This document shows positions 1-6,650 of a stretch of DNA of 14,234 nucleotides, piece by piece (the stretch's first letter is position 1; every line of letters starts with the position of its first letter). The position numbers were made by a program, and so were the translations under genes. The stretch is from positions 1 through 14,234 of the forward strand of contig JAENXM010000019.1 in the NCBI GenBank assembly GCA_016649525.1, given 5' to 3'. A model generated the notes under the pieces. That model had not been told where the DNA came from. It saw only the letters and a list, made by a program, of their open reading frames with translations, and did not search any database. Source of the DNA: Actinomycetota bacterium (lineage in GTDB: Bacteria > Actinomycetota > Geothermincolia > Fen-727 > Anoxymicrobiaceae).

Positions 1-223
1 CGGTCATCAGCGCATAGAGGTCCTTCTTCAGGGCCTCCAGGTCGAGTTTCTTGAATTCCTCAGCGTAGTTGAACTCCTCGCCCATCGGATTGCTCATGTG
101 AGAGTGCTGATGAAGAATCCTGAGGTTTAACTGGTTCGGCCACCAGTCACGGTTCGACGTGCCTCCGCGGGTTGCTTGTCGGTTTGCTCCGCCCGTTACC
201 GGGCACTTGCTTTCTTCATTCAT
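1..223 (-). CDS. katG: Catalase-peroxidase KatG, N-terminal part (runs off the window)
   Basis: Bifunctional haem catalase-peroxidase that removes hydrogen peroxide in the cytoplasm. Only the first 74 codons are present; the rest lies beyond the window edge. The translated N-terminus has features characteristic of KatG: CPVTGG near residue 7, the segment NRDWWPNQLNLRILHQHS at about 24-41, and SNPMGEEFNYAEEFKKLDL following. The catalytic Arg-Trp-His and the cross-linked Met-Tyr-Trp adduct residues would lie outside the window and cannot be checked. The ATG at 223 is preceded by a strong AGGAGG (231-236) with a 7-nt spacer. The gene follows perR by 63 nt on the same strand, which suggests co-transcription and control by PerR. 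Family assignment is firm; whether the whole gene is intact is unknown. Confidence 0.93.
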   Translation of the reverse strand, partial: MNEESKCPVTGGANRQATRGGTSNRDWWPNQLNLRILHQHSHMSNPMGEEFNYAEEFKKLDLEALKKDLYALMT

Positions 224-264
224 GAAGTTTCCTCCTCTCGTTGTCCGAACTTATGCACCGTGCT

Positions 265-284
265 GCTATGAATATTTTCTTAGC
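265..284. promoter_or_regulatory. Candidate PerR operator/dyad before katG
   Basis: A 20-bp AT-rich imperfect palindrome, GCTATGAATATTTTCTTAGC on the plus strand, in which 8 of 10 positions pair symmetrically. It lies between perR and katG, 42 nt before the katG ATG. Outer GC/GC pairs extend the symmetry to 262-287, reaching the first base of the perR stop codon. It does not match the classical PerR box closely. In RNA it could also form a small hairpin. Assignment as an operator is inference from position and symmetry. Confidence 0.3.
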
Positions 285-286
285 TG

Positions 287-745
287 CTACTCCTTGCTCT
301 CTTTCTTCTGACACCGTGAGCACAGACCCCTCAACTGTACTTGTGTCGTTGCCACATCTCCCATTCGACTCACCTCTTCGGGCACTTCAAGGTCGTCGAA
401 CTCCCTGCTGTTGAAGTCCCCAACCATTCCGCATTTCGTGCACACGAAGTGGTGGTGCGGGCTGGCGTTGGCGTCGAACCTCACCCTTCCCCGTTGCGGA
501 CCGAGCGTGGTAACGAGCCCCATGTCGTTAAGCATCCAGAGCGTACGGTAGACGGTGTCCAGGGATACGGTGGTCATCCGCTTCCGCACCCGCCTGAAGA
601 CCATCTCGGCATCTGGATGACCGCCGGTCCTGGCCACCTCACAGAATATCTCCATGCGCTGGTGGGTGAGCCTTGTCCCCGAATCACGCATTGTCTGCGT
701 GAAGCGATCCATCCGCTCCTGGACTTCTTCCCTTGAAGGCTCCAT
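287..745 (-). CDS. perR: Peroxide-responsive Fur-family repressor, PerR type
   Basis: DNA-binding metalloregulator of the Fur family, 152 residues, a usual length. The N-terminal winged-helix domain (about 15-88) includes the recognition-helix segment TVSLDTVYRTLWML (59-72). The C-terminal dimerisation domain carries two CxxC pairs (C102/C105 and C142/C145) expected to hold structural zinc. Aligning by eye to Bacillus subtilis PerR, all five regulatory-metal ligands are present: H43, D91, H97, H99 and D110 (equivalent to H37, D85, H91, H93, D104). The Asp rather than Glu at D110 is the residue associated with PerR-type rather than Fur-type sensing. katG lies directly downstream, which supports a peroxide-response role through metal-catalysed histidine oxidation. 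A sigma70-like promoter lies just upstream (784-812). The start is the ATG at 745; a strong Shine-Dalgarno is not obvious. Confidence 0.88.
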   Translation of the reverse strand: MEPSREEVQERMDRFTQTMRDSGTRLTHQRMEIFCEVARTGGHPDAEMVFRRVRKRMTTVSLDTVYRTLWMLNDMGLVTTLGPQRGRVRFDANASPHHHFVCTKCGMVGDFNSREFDDLEVPEEVSRMGDVATTQVQLRGLCSRCQKKESKE

Positions 746-750
746 CTTCG

Positions 751-786
751 CCTAATTCTAAATAGGTAATATTCTTAACTAGGAAT
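751..786. promoter_or_regulatory. AT-rich dyads at the perR start region, candidate PerR autoregulatory operator
   Basis: Two imperfect palindromes sit just downstream of and overlapping the perR -10 element. CCTAATTCTAAATAGG (751-766) has 6 of 8 symmetric pairs. ATTCTTAACTAGGAAT (771-786) has perfect ATTC/GAAT outer arms. The minus strand here contains TTAAGAATATT, loosely shared with CTAAGAAAATATT in the dyad before katG. Placement over the expected transcription start would suit repression by PerR of its own gene. No site matches the Bacillus PerR box well, so this is inference. Confidence 0.3.
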
Positions 787-812
787 CTAATTGGTTAAAG
801 ATGAAGTGTCAA
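784..812 (-). promoter_or_regulatory. Probable sigma70-type promoter of perR-katG
   Basis: On the minus strand, TTGACA (807-812, perfect -35 consensus) is followed after exactly 17 nt by TAGATT (784-789, 4 of 6 to TATAAT). Transcription would start near 776-778, giving a perR leader of about 30 nt. The flanking stretch 746-910 has no gene. No clear U-tract terminator is seen in it after the tRNA; weak hairpins are present without a run of T. Confidence 0.6.
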
Positions 813-910
813 GAGATCCGGTCAGGGATATGAATAGACTTGAAACCTGATAGGGAATCACTCAGGCGCATACGGGAGGACTTTGACTTTGCGTACGCTG
901 CGGGACACTT

Positions 911-999
<89 letters not shown>

Positions 1000-1023
1000 A
1001 TGATTTGCTGCTGAGGGGTACGC

Positions 1024-1407
1024 CTAGTACGTCGTCTGCGCCGGCGCACCGGAGGACTTCTTCACTTCCCTGGAAGCCTCCGTTTCCAGAACCTTGTTGC
1101 GCCAGGCAGTGTACTCTTTTCCGCGGCGCCTGTCGAGGATTCTAACGGAATAGAAGTTCCTGCGGCCGATGAGCCCCATGAACCTTCCGAACCGCCCGAA
1201 AACCTCTATGTAGTCACCGTCCTCGAGCGGTGGGGGGAACCTGAAAGACCTGTTGAACCAGACCCTGGTGAGCTTTGCGTCCTCGTTGCAGAGATCGAAG
1301 CTTATATCGAAGCTCAGGACGCACGAGCTCGTTACCCTCTTTGAGGAAAAGGTCTGGAACGGATTCGTGGAGATATTGTTAACGACGCCGGAAATCAACT
1401 GCTTCAT
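1024..1407 (-). CDS. Hypothetical protein, 127 residues, possible OB-fold
   Basis: Not recognised. The protein is soluble (no signal peptide or membrane segment), rich in Arg, Phe and Val, and basic at its C-terminus. Alternating beta-like stretches suggest a small beta-barrel: GVVNNIS (7-13), then VLSFDISFDL, then LEDGDYIEVFGRFGRF, and NFYSVRILD. The pattern of a turn GDYIEVFGRF followed by a further strand resembles OB-fold nucleic-acid-binding proteins, but that is a resemblance only. The tail KVLETEASREVKKSSGAPAQTTY looks disordered. It begins 20 nt after coaBC, preceded by a weak GAGG, and is followed after 24 nt by tRNA-Leu. Being in the same transcription unit as coaBC is likely; no function is inferred from this. 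An intact frame with sensible translation supports a real gene. Confidence 0.72.
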   Translation of the reverse strand: MKQLISGVVNNISTNPFQTFSSKRVTSSCVLSFDISFDLCNEDAKLTRVWFNRSFRFPPPLEDGDYIEVFGRFGRFMGLIGRRNFYSVRILDRRRGKEYTAWRNKVLETEASREVKKSSGAPAQTTY

Positions 1408-1427
1408 TCAACTAACCTCAACAATCA

Positions 1428-2630
1428 TTAAAGCACTTCAAGCATCTCAGAGATACGGTCAAGCAAGACGTCGCCCAGGTCCGACTTTGACATCATGGCC
1501 AGCTCGACCTTCTCATCACCCGCTGATACTACAGCGGCCAAATCCGTTTCCGCGGCGAACCCGCTGTCGGGCTCACCTACCCTGTTAGCCACTACGAGAT
1601 CCATCCCCTTCTCGGTCAGCTTCTTCCTCGCGTTCTCCACCACATCGTCGGTCTCCGCTGCAAAACCTACCACGAGACATTCCGAGGTAGTTTTCTTCAC
1701 CTCGTTTATGATGTCCTCTGTGGGTTCGAGGTTGATCTCCGGGATTCCATCCCTCTTCTTTATCTTTTTCGGCATTCTGACTGAAGGTCTGAAGTCCGCG
1801 ACCGCCGCGGCCATCACCAGGGCATCCGTGCCCGGCAGATTATCGAGCACGGCCTGTTTCATCTCCGCCGCCGAGACGACCGGGACCAGTTTAACACCGG
1901 CCGGGCAGGCAAGAACGGTGGGGCCGGATACGAGCACGACCTCGGCCCCCCTGCGGGACGCCCTTTCGGCCACCGCGAAGCCCATCCTGCCGGTTGAAGG
2001 GTTGGAGATGAACCGCACCGGGTCGAGATGTTCTCGCGTCGCCCCGGCTGTTATCACGAGGCGCCTCCCCGCAAGGTCCGAGGCATGCTTGAGCTCGCGC
2101 TCCAGGACCTCCATTATCTCGGAAGGCTCCGCCATGCGGCCGATTCCCTCATCACCACAGGCGAGCTCTCCTTCTCCGGGCTCGATTATCACGACGCCTC
2201 TGTCCCTCAAGGCGGCCAGGTTCTCCTGCGTGGAAGGATGAAAGTACATGCGCGTGTTCATCGCCGGCGCGAGTACAACGGTACCCCTTGCCGCGAGGAG
2301 CGTCGTAGATAACAGGTCGTCCGCGACGCCTTTCGCGTGTTTCGCGATTATGTTCGCGGTTGCGGGGGCTACCAGCATTAGGTCGGCTTCCTCGCTCAGG
2401 GATATATGAGGAAGGGGCGACGCAGGGTCACTCCACATCGACGTGGCGACGGGATTACCGGTTATGGTGCGGAACGTAAGCGGCGTGACGAACTGCTGGC
2501 CGGAGCTCGTCATGATCACCTTCACGTTGACACCGCCCCTTACCAGCATCCGGGCAAGCTCTGCGACCTTGTAGGCAGCTATCCCACCGGAAACTCCTAT
2601 CAGGACGTTCTTGCCAGCCAGATCAAACAT
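1428..2630 (-). CDS. coaBC: Bifunctional phosphopantothenoylcysteine decarboxylase / phosphopantothenate-cysteine ligase
   Basis: Catalyses two steps of coenzyme A synthesis: CTP-dependent joining of cysteine to 4'-phosphopantothenate, then FMN-dependent decarboxylation to 4'-phosphopantetheine. At 400 residues it is full length. The N-terminal CoaC flavoprotein domain (about 5-180) starts with VLIGVSGGIAAYK and shows the catalytic His75 (PLPHISL), the PASANT-like APATANI (88-94), the PAMNTRMY flavin/substrate motif (122-129) and Cys158 in GELACGDEG. The CoaB domain (about 188-400) has AGATREHLDPVRFISN, N210 in SNPSTGRMG, and the KKIKK segment with K289. These positions coincide with Escherichia coli numbering as I recall it. 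The ATG at 2630 is preceded by GGGGG at a suitable distance and matches the family start. It follows rpoZ by 28 nt, the common gmk-rpoZ-coaBC order. Confidence 0.97.
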   Translation of the reverse strand: MFDLAGKNVLIGVSGGIAAYKVAELARMLVRGGVNVKVIMTSSGQQFVTPLTFRTITGNPVATSMWSDPASPLPHISLSEEADLMLVAPATANIIAKHAKGVADDLLSTTLLAARGTVVLAPAMNTRMYFHPSTQENLAALRDRGVVIIEPGEGELACGDEGIGRMAEPSEIMEVLERELKHASDLAGRRLVITAGATREHLDPVRFISNPSTGRMGFAVAERASRRGAEVVLVSGPTVLACPAGVKLVPVVSAAEMKQAVLDNLPGTDALVMAAAVADFRPSVRMPKKIKKRDGIPEINLEPTEDIINEVKKTTSECLVVGFAAETDDVVENARKKLTEKGMDLVVANRVGEPDSGFAAETDLAAVVSAGDEKVELAMMSKSDLGDVLLDRISEMLEVL

Positions 2631-2658
2631 ACTTAACCCCCGCGGAGCGTTCAGGGTG

Positions 2659-2919
2659 TTATTCTTCCTCGTCCTCTTCGGGTCGCTCGTACTCTATTTT
2701 ACCTTCGGCTATCTCCCCCAGAGCCACCGTCAGGGGCTTTTTGGAGATGTCCTCGAGCCTCATGGGCGCGACGCCCCCTACCCCTTCGCCCAGTCTCTTC
2801 TGGAAGTTCGTGATCTGCCTCGCCCTCTTGGAGGCCTCGACCACCAGGGTGAACTTATTCTCGGAGTGATCGAGCAGGTCCTCCAACTTCGGGTTGATCA
2901 TCGCCTGTTTTTCTTCCAT
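2659..2919 (-). CDS. rpoZ: DNA-directed RNA polymerase omega subunit
   Basis: Small RNA polymerase subunit that chaperones assembly of the beta' subunit. The 86-residue protein has the diagnostic INPKLEDLLDHSENKFTLVV followed by the conserved SKRARQI (30-36), then MRLEDISKKPLTVALGEIAEGKI (53-75), and an acidic Glu-rich tail (79-86) usual for omega. The ATG at 2919 comes 1 nt after the gmk stop codon. A GAGGAG inside the gmk end is about 12 nt away, so an internal ATG at residue 7 (MINPKL) is a possible alternative start. Position between gmk and coaBC is conserved in many bacteria and supports the call. Confidence 0.95.
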   Translation of the reverse strand: MEEKQAMINPKLEDLLDHSENKFTLVVEASKRARQITNFQKRLGEGVGGVAPMRLEDISKKPLTVALGEIAEGKIEYERPEEDEEE

Positions 2920-2920
2920 A

Positions 2921-3487
2921 TTAAGTCTTCTCTCCTCTTAACACACTGGCAAGCTTCTCCGTGGCTTTATCCGCATCATCATTAACGATGACAACGTCGA
3001 AACTGTTCCTTCCGATTTCCATCTCTCCCGGGGCGATGTCGGTCCTCAGCTTTATGTCGCCCTCCTTGTCCAGTCTCCTTTTCTCGAGGCGCGACTCCAA
3101 CTCCTCGAGCGAAGGGGGCATGATGAAGACCAACAACGCGTGCTTCATTTTTGCCCTCACGTTGAGGGCGCCTTTGACATCGAGCTCCAGAAGTATGTTC
3201 TTCCCCGACGAGGTGGCCTTCTCGACCTCGCTTTTCATGGTACCGTAGCGTCTGCCGAAGACCTCCTCCCATTCCAGGAGCGCACCCTGCGTGGCCAGCC
3301 TGTCGAACTCGTCGTCCGACAGGAAGTAGTAATCACGCCCCTCCACCTCGCCCTCACGCGGCGGCCTCGTCGTAGCCGAAACAGAATAATGGATGTCCTC
3401 TACCTTTTGCAATGCTTTTCTGATAAGGGTGTCCTTCCCGGCGCCTGACGGCCCGGCTACCACGAAAACCCGCCCTTTACTCTCCAA
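2921..3487 (-). CDS. gmk: Guanylate kinase (TTG start)
   Basis: Phosphorylates GMP to GDP with ATP. At 188 residues it is a typical length. The P-loop is GPSGAGKDT (12-20), followed by the GMP-binding region SVSATTRPPREGEVEGRDYYF (about 35-55), Tyr/Glu residues of WEEVFGRRYGT (73-83), and ELDVKGALNV (101-110). The late RxxxAxxE element is kept (R148, A152, E155), and the C-terminal VVIVND motif is present. D19 follows the P-loop lysine where Ser, Thr or Gly is more common; I regard this as a tolerated family variant. The start codon is TTG at 3487, chosen because AAGGAG lies 5 nt upstream and the conserved VFVVAGPSG begins immediately after. It is 61 nt from pyrE, the largest gap within the cluster, and a candidate internal promoter lies in that gap. 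Confidence 0.96.
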   Translation of the reverse strand: MESKGRVFVVAGPSGAGKDTLIRKALQKVEDIHYSVSATTRPPREGEVEGRDYYFLSDDEFDRLATQGALLEWEEVFGRRYGTMKSEVEKATSSGKNILLELDVKGALNVRAKMKHALLVFIMPPSLEELESRLEKRRLDKEGDIKLRTDIAPGEMEIGRNSFDVVIVNDDADKATEKLASVLRGEKT

Positions 3488-3519
3488 GATGGCTCCTTGA
3501 CCGTACGCCCGGCACCGAA

Positions 3520-3548
3520 ATCATAAGGCAACCGCCATTCAGGCACAA
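3520..3548 (-). promoter_or_regulatory. Candidate internal promoter for gmk-rpoZ-coaBC
   Basis: In the 61-nt gap between pyrE and gmk, TTGTGC (3543-3548, 3 of 6 to the -35 consensus) is followed after exactly 17 nt by TATGAT (3520-3525, 5 of 6 to TATAAT). Transcription would start near 3513, giving a gmk leader of about 26 nt. A separate promoter would let gmk, rpoZ and coaBC escape PyrR control. The -35 match is weak, so this remains a candidate. Confidence 0.35.
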
Positions 3549-4124
3549 TTACTGAGAATATCGGCTTCCAGGGGCTGTGACCGTATCTCCGGCCCTGCAC
3601 AGGGGACAATCCTCGGGCCTGTAGGAATCGACCTCCAGGCGCACGAGATAGACAAACGGGTAGTCACCCGGGTCAAAACCTCCCCGGTCGACGATGCAGG
3701 CTATTGCGGCCACGGTCGCTCCCGCTTCTTCAGCTATCCCCGCAAGCTCAAGGACAGACCCGCCGGTGGTTATGACATCCTCCACCAGGAGGACCCGCGA
3801 GCCGGTCTGTATCGTAAAGCCCCGGCGAAGCTCCATATCGCCCTCAGCCCTCTCGGCGAACACCATCGCGCAGCCGAGAGCGAGGGCCGTCGTGAATCCC
3901 ACAACGATGCCCCCGAGGGCCGGGCAGAGCACGAGGTCGACCTCTCCTTCGACCTTGCGGGCTAGTGATTCTCCGATCTCGACAGCCCTCTCAGGACTCT
4001 CGAGCAGGAGGGCGCACTGTATGTAGGTATCGCTGTGGAGGCCCGAAGTAAGCTTGAAATGGCCCTTTTCTAGTGCCCCGCTTTCCACAAGCTGTTCGAT
4101 CACATCTCGCTCGTCCAACGTCAC
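3549..4124 (-). CDS. pyrE: Orotate phosphoribosyltransferase, Thermus-family type
   Basis: Transfers the phosphoribosyl group of PRPP to orotate, giving OMP. At 191 residues it has the type I phosphoribosyltransferase fold with PRPP motif VLLVEDVITTGGS (111-123, acidic pair E115/D116) and the N-terminal GHFKLTSGLHSDTYIQ (21-36). The catalytic-loop region reads FAERAEGDMELRRGF rather than the Lys/His-rich loop of E. coli PyrE, and the C-terminus carries YRPEDCPLC (168-176), with a Cys pair. These are features I associate with the Thermus-type PyrE branch. The start is GTG at 4124, which overlaps the pyrF stop in GTGA, giving 4-nt translational coupling. It ends the UMP pathway block; the next gene is gmk. 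Placement of pyrE directly after pyrF fits the last two steps of the pathway being adjacent. Confidence 0.95.
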   Translation of the reverse strand: MTLDERDVIEQLVESGALEKGHFKLTSGLHSDTYIQCALLLESPERAVEIGESLARKVEGEVDLVLCPALGGIVVGFTTALALGCAMVFAERAEGDMELRRGFTIQTGSRVLLVEDVITTGGSVLELAGIAEEAGATVAAIACIVDRGGFDPGDYPFVYLVRLEVDSYRPEDCPLCRAGDTVTAPGSRYSQ

Positions 4125-4852
4125 AGCCTTCCCGCGTCCTTCAATATACCCTCGGCGACCTTCTTTGGCTCATCGGCAGTATGAATCGGACGTCCGACCA
4201 CGAGGAAGTCGGCTCCGGCGCGGACTGCCTCACCGGGTGTAGCCACCCTCTTCTGGTCGTCTTTGTCCATGCCGGCAAGCCTTACACCGGGGGTGATCAA
4301 GACCAACTCCTCCCCCACCGCGCGGCGCACCGACTGCGTTTCAAGCGGGGACGTCACGAGCCCGCCCAGGCCCGACTCCCTGACGAGCCTGGCGAGCCTC
4401 AGCACCTCTTCTTCGATCGGATGGTCGACCCCGATCTTCTTGAGTGCCGGGAGGTCGAGGCTTGTGAGGACGGTGACACCTATCATCAGGGGCCGCCTCA
4501 ACCCGGCCTCTTTGCAGCGCTCGCCCACGGCCCGACTGGCTAACCTCATCATCTCCTGGCCTCCCATAGCGTGAAGCGTCAGCATCAGCGGCTCGAGCTC
4601 GCAGAGCGCGAGGCAGGCCGAGGCTACCGTATTCGGTATGTCGTTCAGCTTGAGGTCGAGGAACACCTCGAAGCCTTTTTCTCTCACACTCGTTACAACC
4701 CCCGGACCCTCCGCCGAGAAAAGCTCCAGCCCAACCTTGACGATATCCACATATTCTTTGACCTGCTCGGCTATCTCCATCCCGTGCGCGGGGTCGGTTG
4801 TATCCAGGGCAAGTATCAGCGGGCGAAGGCGCTTGAGTTCGTCGTCTTTCAT
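4121..4852 (-). CDS. pyrF: Orotidine 5'-phosphate decarboxylase
   Basis: Decarboxylates OMP to UMP, the final step of de novo pyrimidine synthesis. At 243 residues it is the short bacterial form (E. coli PyrF-like group). The signature DLKLNDIPNTV contains D66, K68 and D71 of the catalytic Lys-Asp-Lys-Asp array, with K39 in VKVGLELF as the first lysine and D17 in LALDT. The phosphate-binding end is present as GVRLAG followed by FLVVGRPI. The ATG at 4852 lies 10 nt after the pyrD stop; GGAGG at the pyrD end is about 15 nt away, rather far. The stop overlaps the pyrE GTG by 4 nt. Part of the pyr operon. Confidence 0.97.
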   Translation of the reverse strand: MKDDELKRLRPLILALDTTDPAHGMEIAEQVKEYVDIVKVGLELFSAEGPGVVTSVREKGFEVFLDLKLNDIPNTVASACLALCELEPLMLTLHAMGGQEMMRLASRAVGERCKEAGLRRPLMIGVTVLTSLDLPALKKIGVDHPIEEEVLRLARLVRESGLGGLVTSPLETQSVRRAVGEELVLITPGVRLAGMDKDDQKRVATPGEAVRAGADFLVVGRPIHTADEPKKVAEGILKDAGRL

Positions 4853-4862
4853 CTTGTTGTTC

Positions 4863-5864
4863 TCATGCCTCCCTCCAGACCCTCAACGAGCCTGTCAGCT
4901 CACCCGGGCTCTCAACTCCTAATGCGGACAGCGCCCGGGGCAGGGCCTCGATTATCTCCAGCGCCCTTTCAGGGTCTTGAAACGTCACGGTCCCGATGGC
5001 GACAGCAGTCGATCCCGCGACGAGAAACTCGCAGACATCGTCGACGTCGTATATCCCCCCGCAACCGATGATAGGCAAGCCCGTGGCACTGTAGCAGTCC
5101 CATATCGCTTTGAGTGCTATGGGCTTGATTGCGGGGCCGGAGAGGCCTCCCGTTACCGCCCCGAGGCGCGGCCTTCTCGTCGAGGGGTCAACCGCAAGCC
5201 CGGGGATCGTGTTTATCAACGAAAGACCCGATGCGCCTCCCGACCTGGCGGCCAGGGCAATCCGCGCGACGTCGGAAACAGCGGCGGAAAGCTTAACGAA
5301 GAAAGAGAGGGCGCAATTTTCGCGGACAATTGAGGCTACAGCCCGTGTAGCCTCGGCTTCTGCACCAAAATGAATGCCGCCCTTCTCCACGTTCGGGCAC
5401 GACACGTTCACCTCCAAAGCGGACACCCCCGGCGCGCCATCGAGCCTCGCCGCCAGGCGGCCGTACTCATCCACGGTATCTCCCGCTATGCTCGCTAATA
5501 CCGTGACCCCGGACCCGTCAAGGGAAGGGAGCACCTCGTCTATCAGGGCATCAACACCCATGTTCTCGAGGCCGATCGAGTTGAGCATGCCGCACGGGGT
5601 CTCCCAGATGCGCGGGCTCGGGTTTCCTTTGCGGGATTTTTCAGTAACGGATTTAAGGATGATCCCGCCGACCGTCCCGAGGTCCATGACAGAAGAAAGC
5701 TCGGCGCCGTACCCCGCGGTCCCGGAGGCAAGCAGGATAGGGTTCTTCAGCTTGATACCTGCCAGGTCAACAGAGAGGGGGTCAGGTCTTGAATCGTGAA
5801 TTCTTATTAAGTGATTAGGCTTCCTTGCTGCAAATTCACGATTCAAGACCTGACCCCATTCCAT
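4863..5864 (-). CDS. pyrD: Dihydroorotate dehydrogenase, class 1B catalytic subunit, with unusual N-terminal extension
   Basis: Oxidises dihydroorotate to orotate using FMN and passes electrons to PyrK. Family homology begins at L30 (LSVDLAGIKLKNPILLASGT), continues through NSIGLENMGVD (95-104) and the active-site NVSCPN with C156, the Cys base of class 1 enzymes, then KLSAAV, NTIPG and GCGGI. The first 29 residues are not family sequence. Residues 3-29 are encoded by the inverted repeat at 5778-5857, and homology resumes in the next codon. Only two in-frame starts exist: ATG at 5864 (no Shine-Dalgarno seen, 22-nt overlap with pyrK) and TTG at 5846, which overlaps the pyrK stop as TTGA and has GGGGTCAGG before it. 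TTG would give 327 residues against roughly 300-310 for the family. The start is therefore uncertain; the product is not. Confidence 0.93.
   Translation of the reverse strand: MEWGQVLNREFAARKPNHLIRIHDSRPDPLSVDLAGIKLKNPILLASGTAGYGAELSSVMDLGTVGGIILKSVTEKSRKGNPSPRIWETPCGMLNSIGLENMGVDALIDEVLPSLDGSGVTVLASIAGDTVDEYGRLAARLDGAPGVSALEVNVSCPNVEKGGIHFGAEAEATRAVASIVRENCALSFFVKLSAAVSDVARIALAARSGGASGLSLINTIPGLAVDPSTRRPRLGAVTGGLSGPAIKPIALKAIWDCYSATGLPIIGCGGIYDVDDVCEFLVAGSTAVAIGTVTFQDPERALEIIEALPRALSALGVESPGELTGSLRVWREA
5778..5857. repeat. Perfect 25-bp inverted repeat with 30-nt spacer (REP-like palindromic element)
   Basis: The left arm 5778-5802 and right arm 5833-5857 are exact reverse complements over 25 bp; the left arm begins GGGGTCAGGTCTTGAAT and the right arm ends in TCAAGACCTGACCCC. 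The 30-nt spacer (5803-5832) is AT-rich. There is no transposase here and no flanking target duplication that I can see. On the pyr transcript the element would fold into a very stable hairpin. It contains the last codons and TGA stop of pyrK (5843-5845) and the entire abnormal N-terminus of pyrD. The arm sequence resembles palindromes I recall as dispersed copies in environmental bacterial genomes, possibly mobilised by REP-associated (Y1) transposases; that link is inference. Confidence 0.88.
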
Positions 5865-6650
5865 TTCACGTCGCGGGAGTCGAAGACCGGTCCCTCGGTG
5901 CAGACGCAGAGGTTGCGGCCGTCCCTCCCCTCCTTCACGCAGCTGCGGCAGAAGCCGAGTCCGCAGGCCATCCTCGAGGTGAGCGAGACCTGGCAGCTGA
6001 CCCCGGAGCCTTCGCAGGCGTCCGCGACAGCCTCCATCATCGCCTCCGGCCCGCAGGCAAAGACAGCCGAATAATCTCCATTTCCTATATGCCGCACCGC
6101 ACCCTCGGAGACCACTCCCTTAGCGCCAACCGTCCCGTCATCGGTGAACACCTCTATGTTGCCCTTGAGGTCGGAAAGCGCCGGATAGTAGTCATCACCG
6201 GTGCGAAAACCCGCAAGAAAATCGTAGTCACTTCCCTCTTTGTCCATCTCGGAGGCAAGAAAGAAAAGCGGCGCAAGCCCGATGCCCCCCGAGACCAGTA
6301 ATGCCCTTCCCCCATCAGGCGGCGTAAACCCGCGACCTAGAGGCCCCATCAGGCCGACCTCCGCGCCCGGCTCGAGCGCGCAGAGCCTCTGTGTCCCCCA
6401 CCCGACCACCTCCACCATTAACCTGACCCTCGCCGCACCCTTCTCCGGGGCCGTCATCCCGTGGACGCCGAGCGGCCTCCGGAGCAGGTGTTCCCTGCCC
6501 CCGCCGCAGTCGACATGATAGAACTGGCCAGGCCCGGGTGTATTCGTCGTCCCGTCGATCTCGAAGTCCAGGATGTGCGTGTTACGTGATACCTTCTGCC
6601 GGCTGACGAGCGTCGCCCTGCTCAGAAGCCCCGCGCGGTTACCCTTCTCA

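Noticed and set aside
866..901. Hairpin (GCGTACG with CGTATGC on the minus strand) after tRNA-Leu as a terminator
   Set aside because: Seven-bp stem with a 17-nt loop and no following T-run; the nearby CCTGA/TCAGG stem (846-866) is followed only by TTTC. Neither supports an intrinsic terminator.
5778..5857. Inverted repeat as a transcription terminator or CRISPR unit
   Set aside because: No T-run follows either arm, there is only one copy, and it lies inside a co-transcribed operon between pyrK and pyrD.
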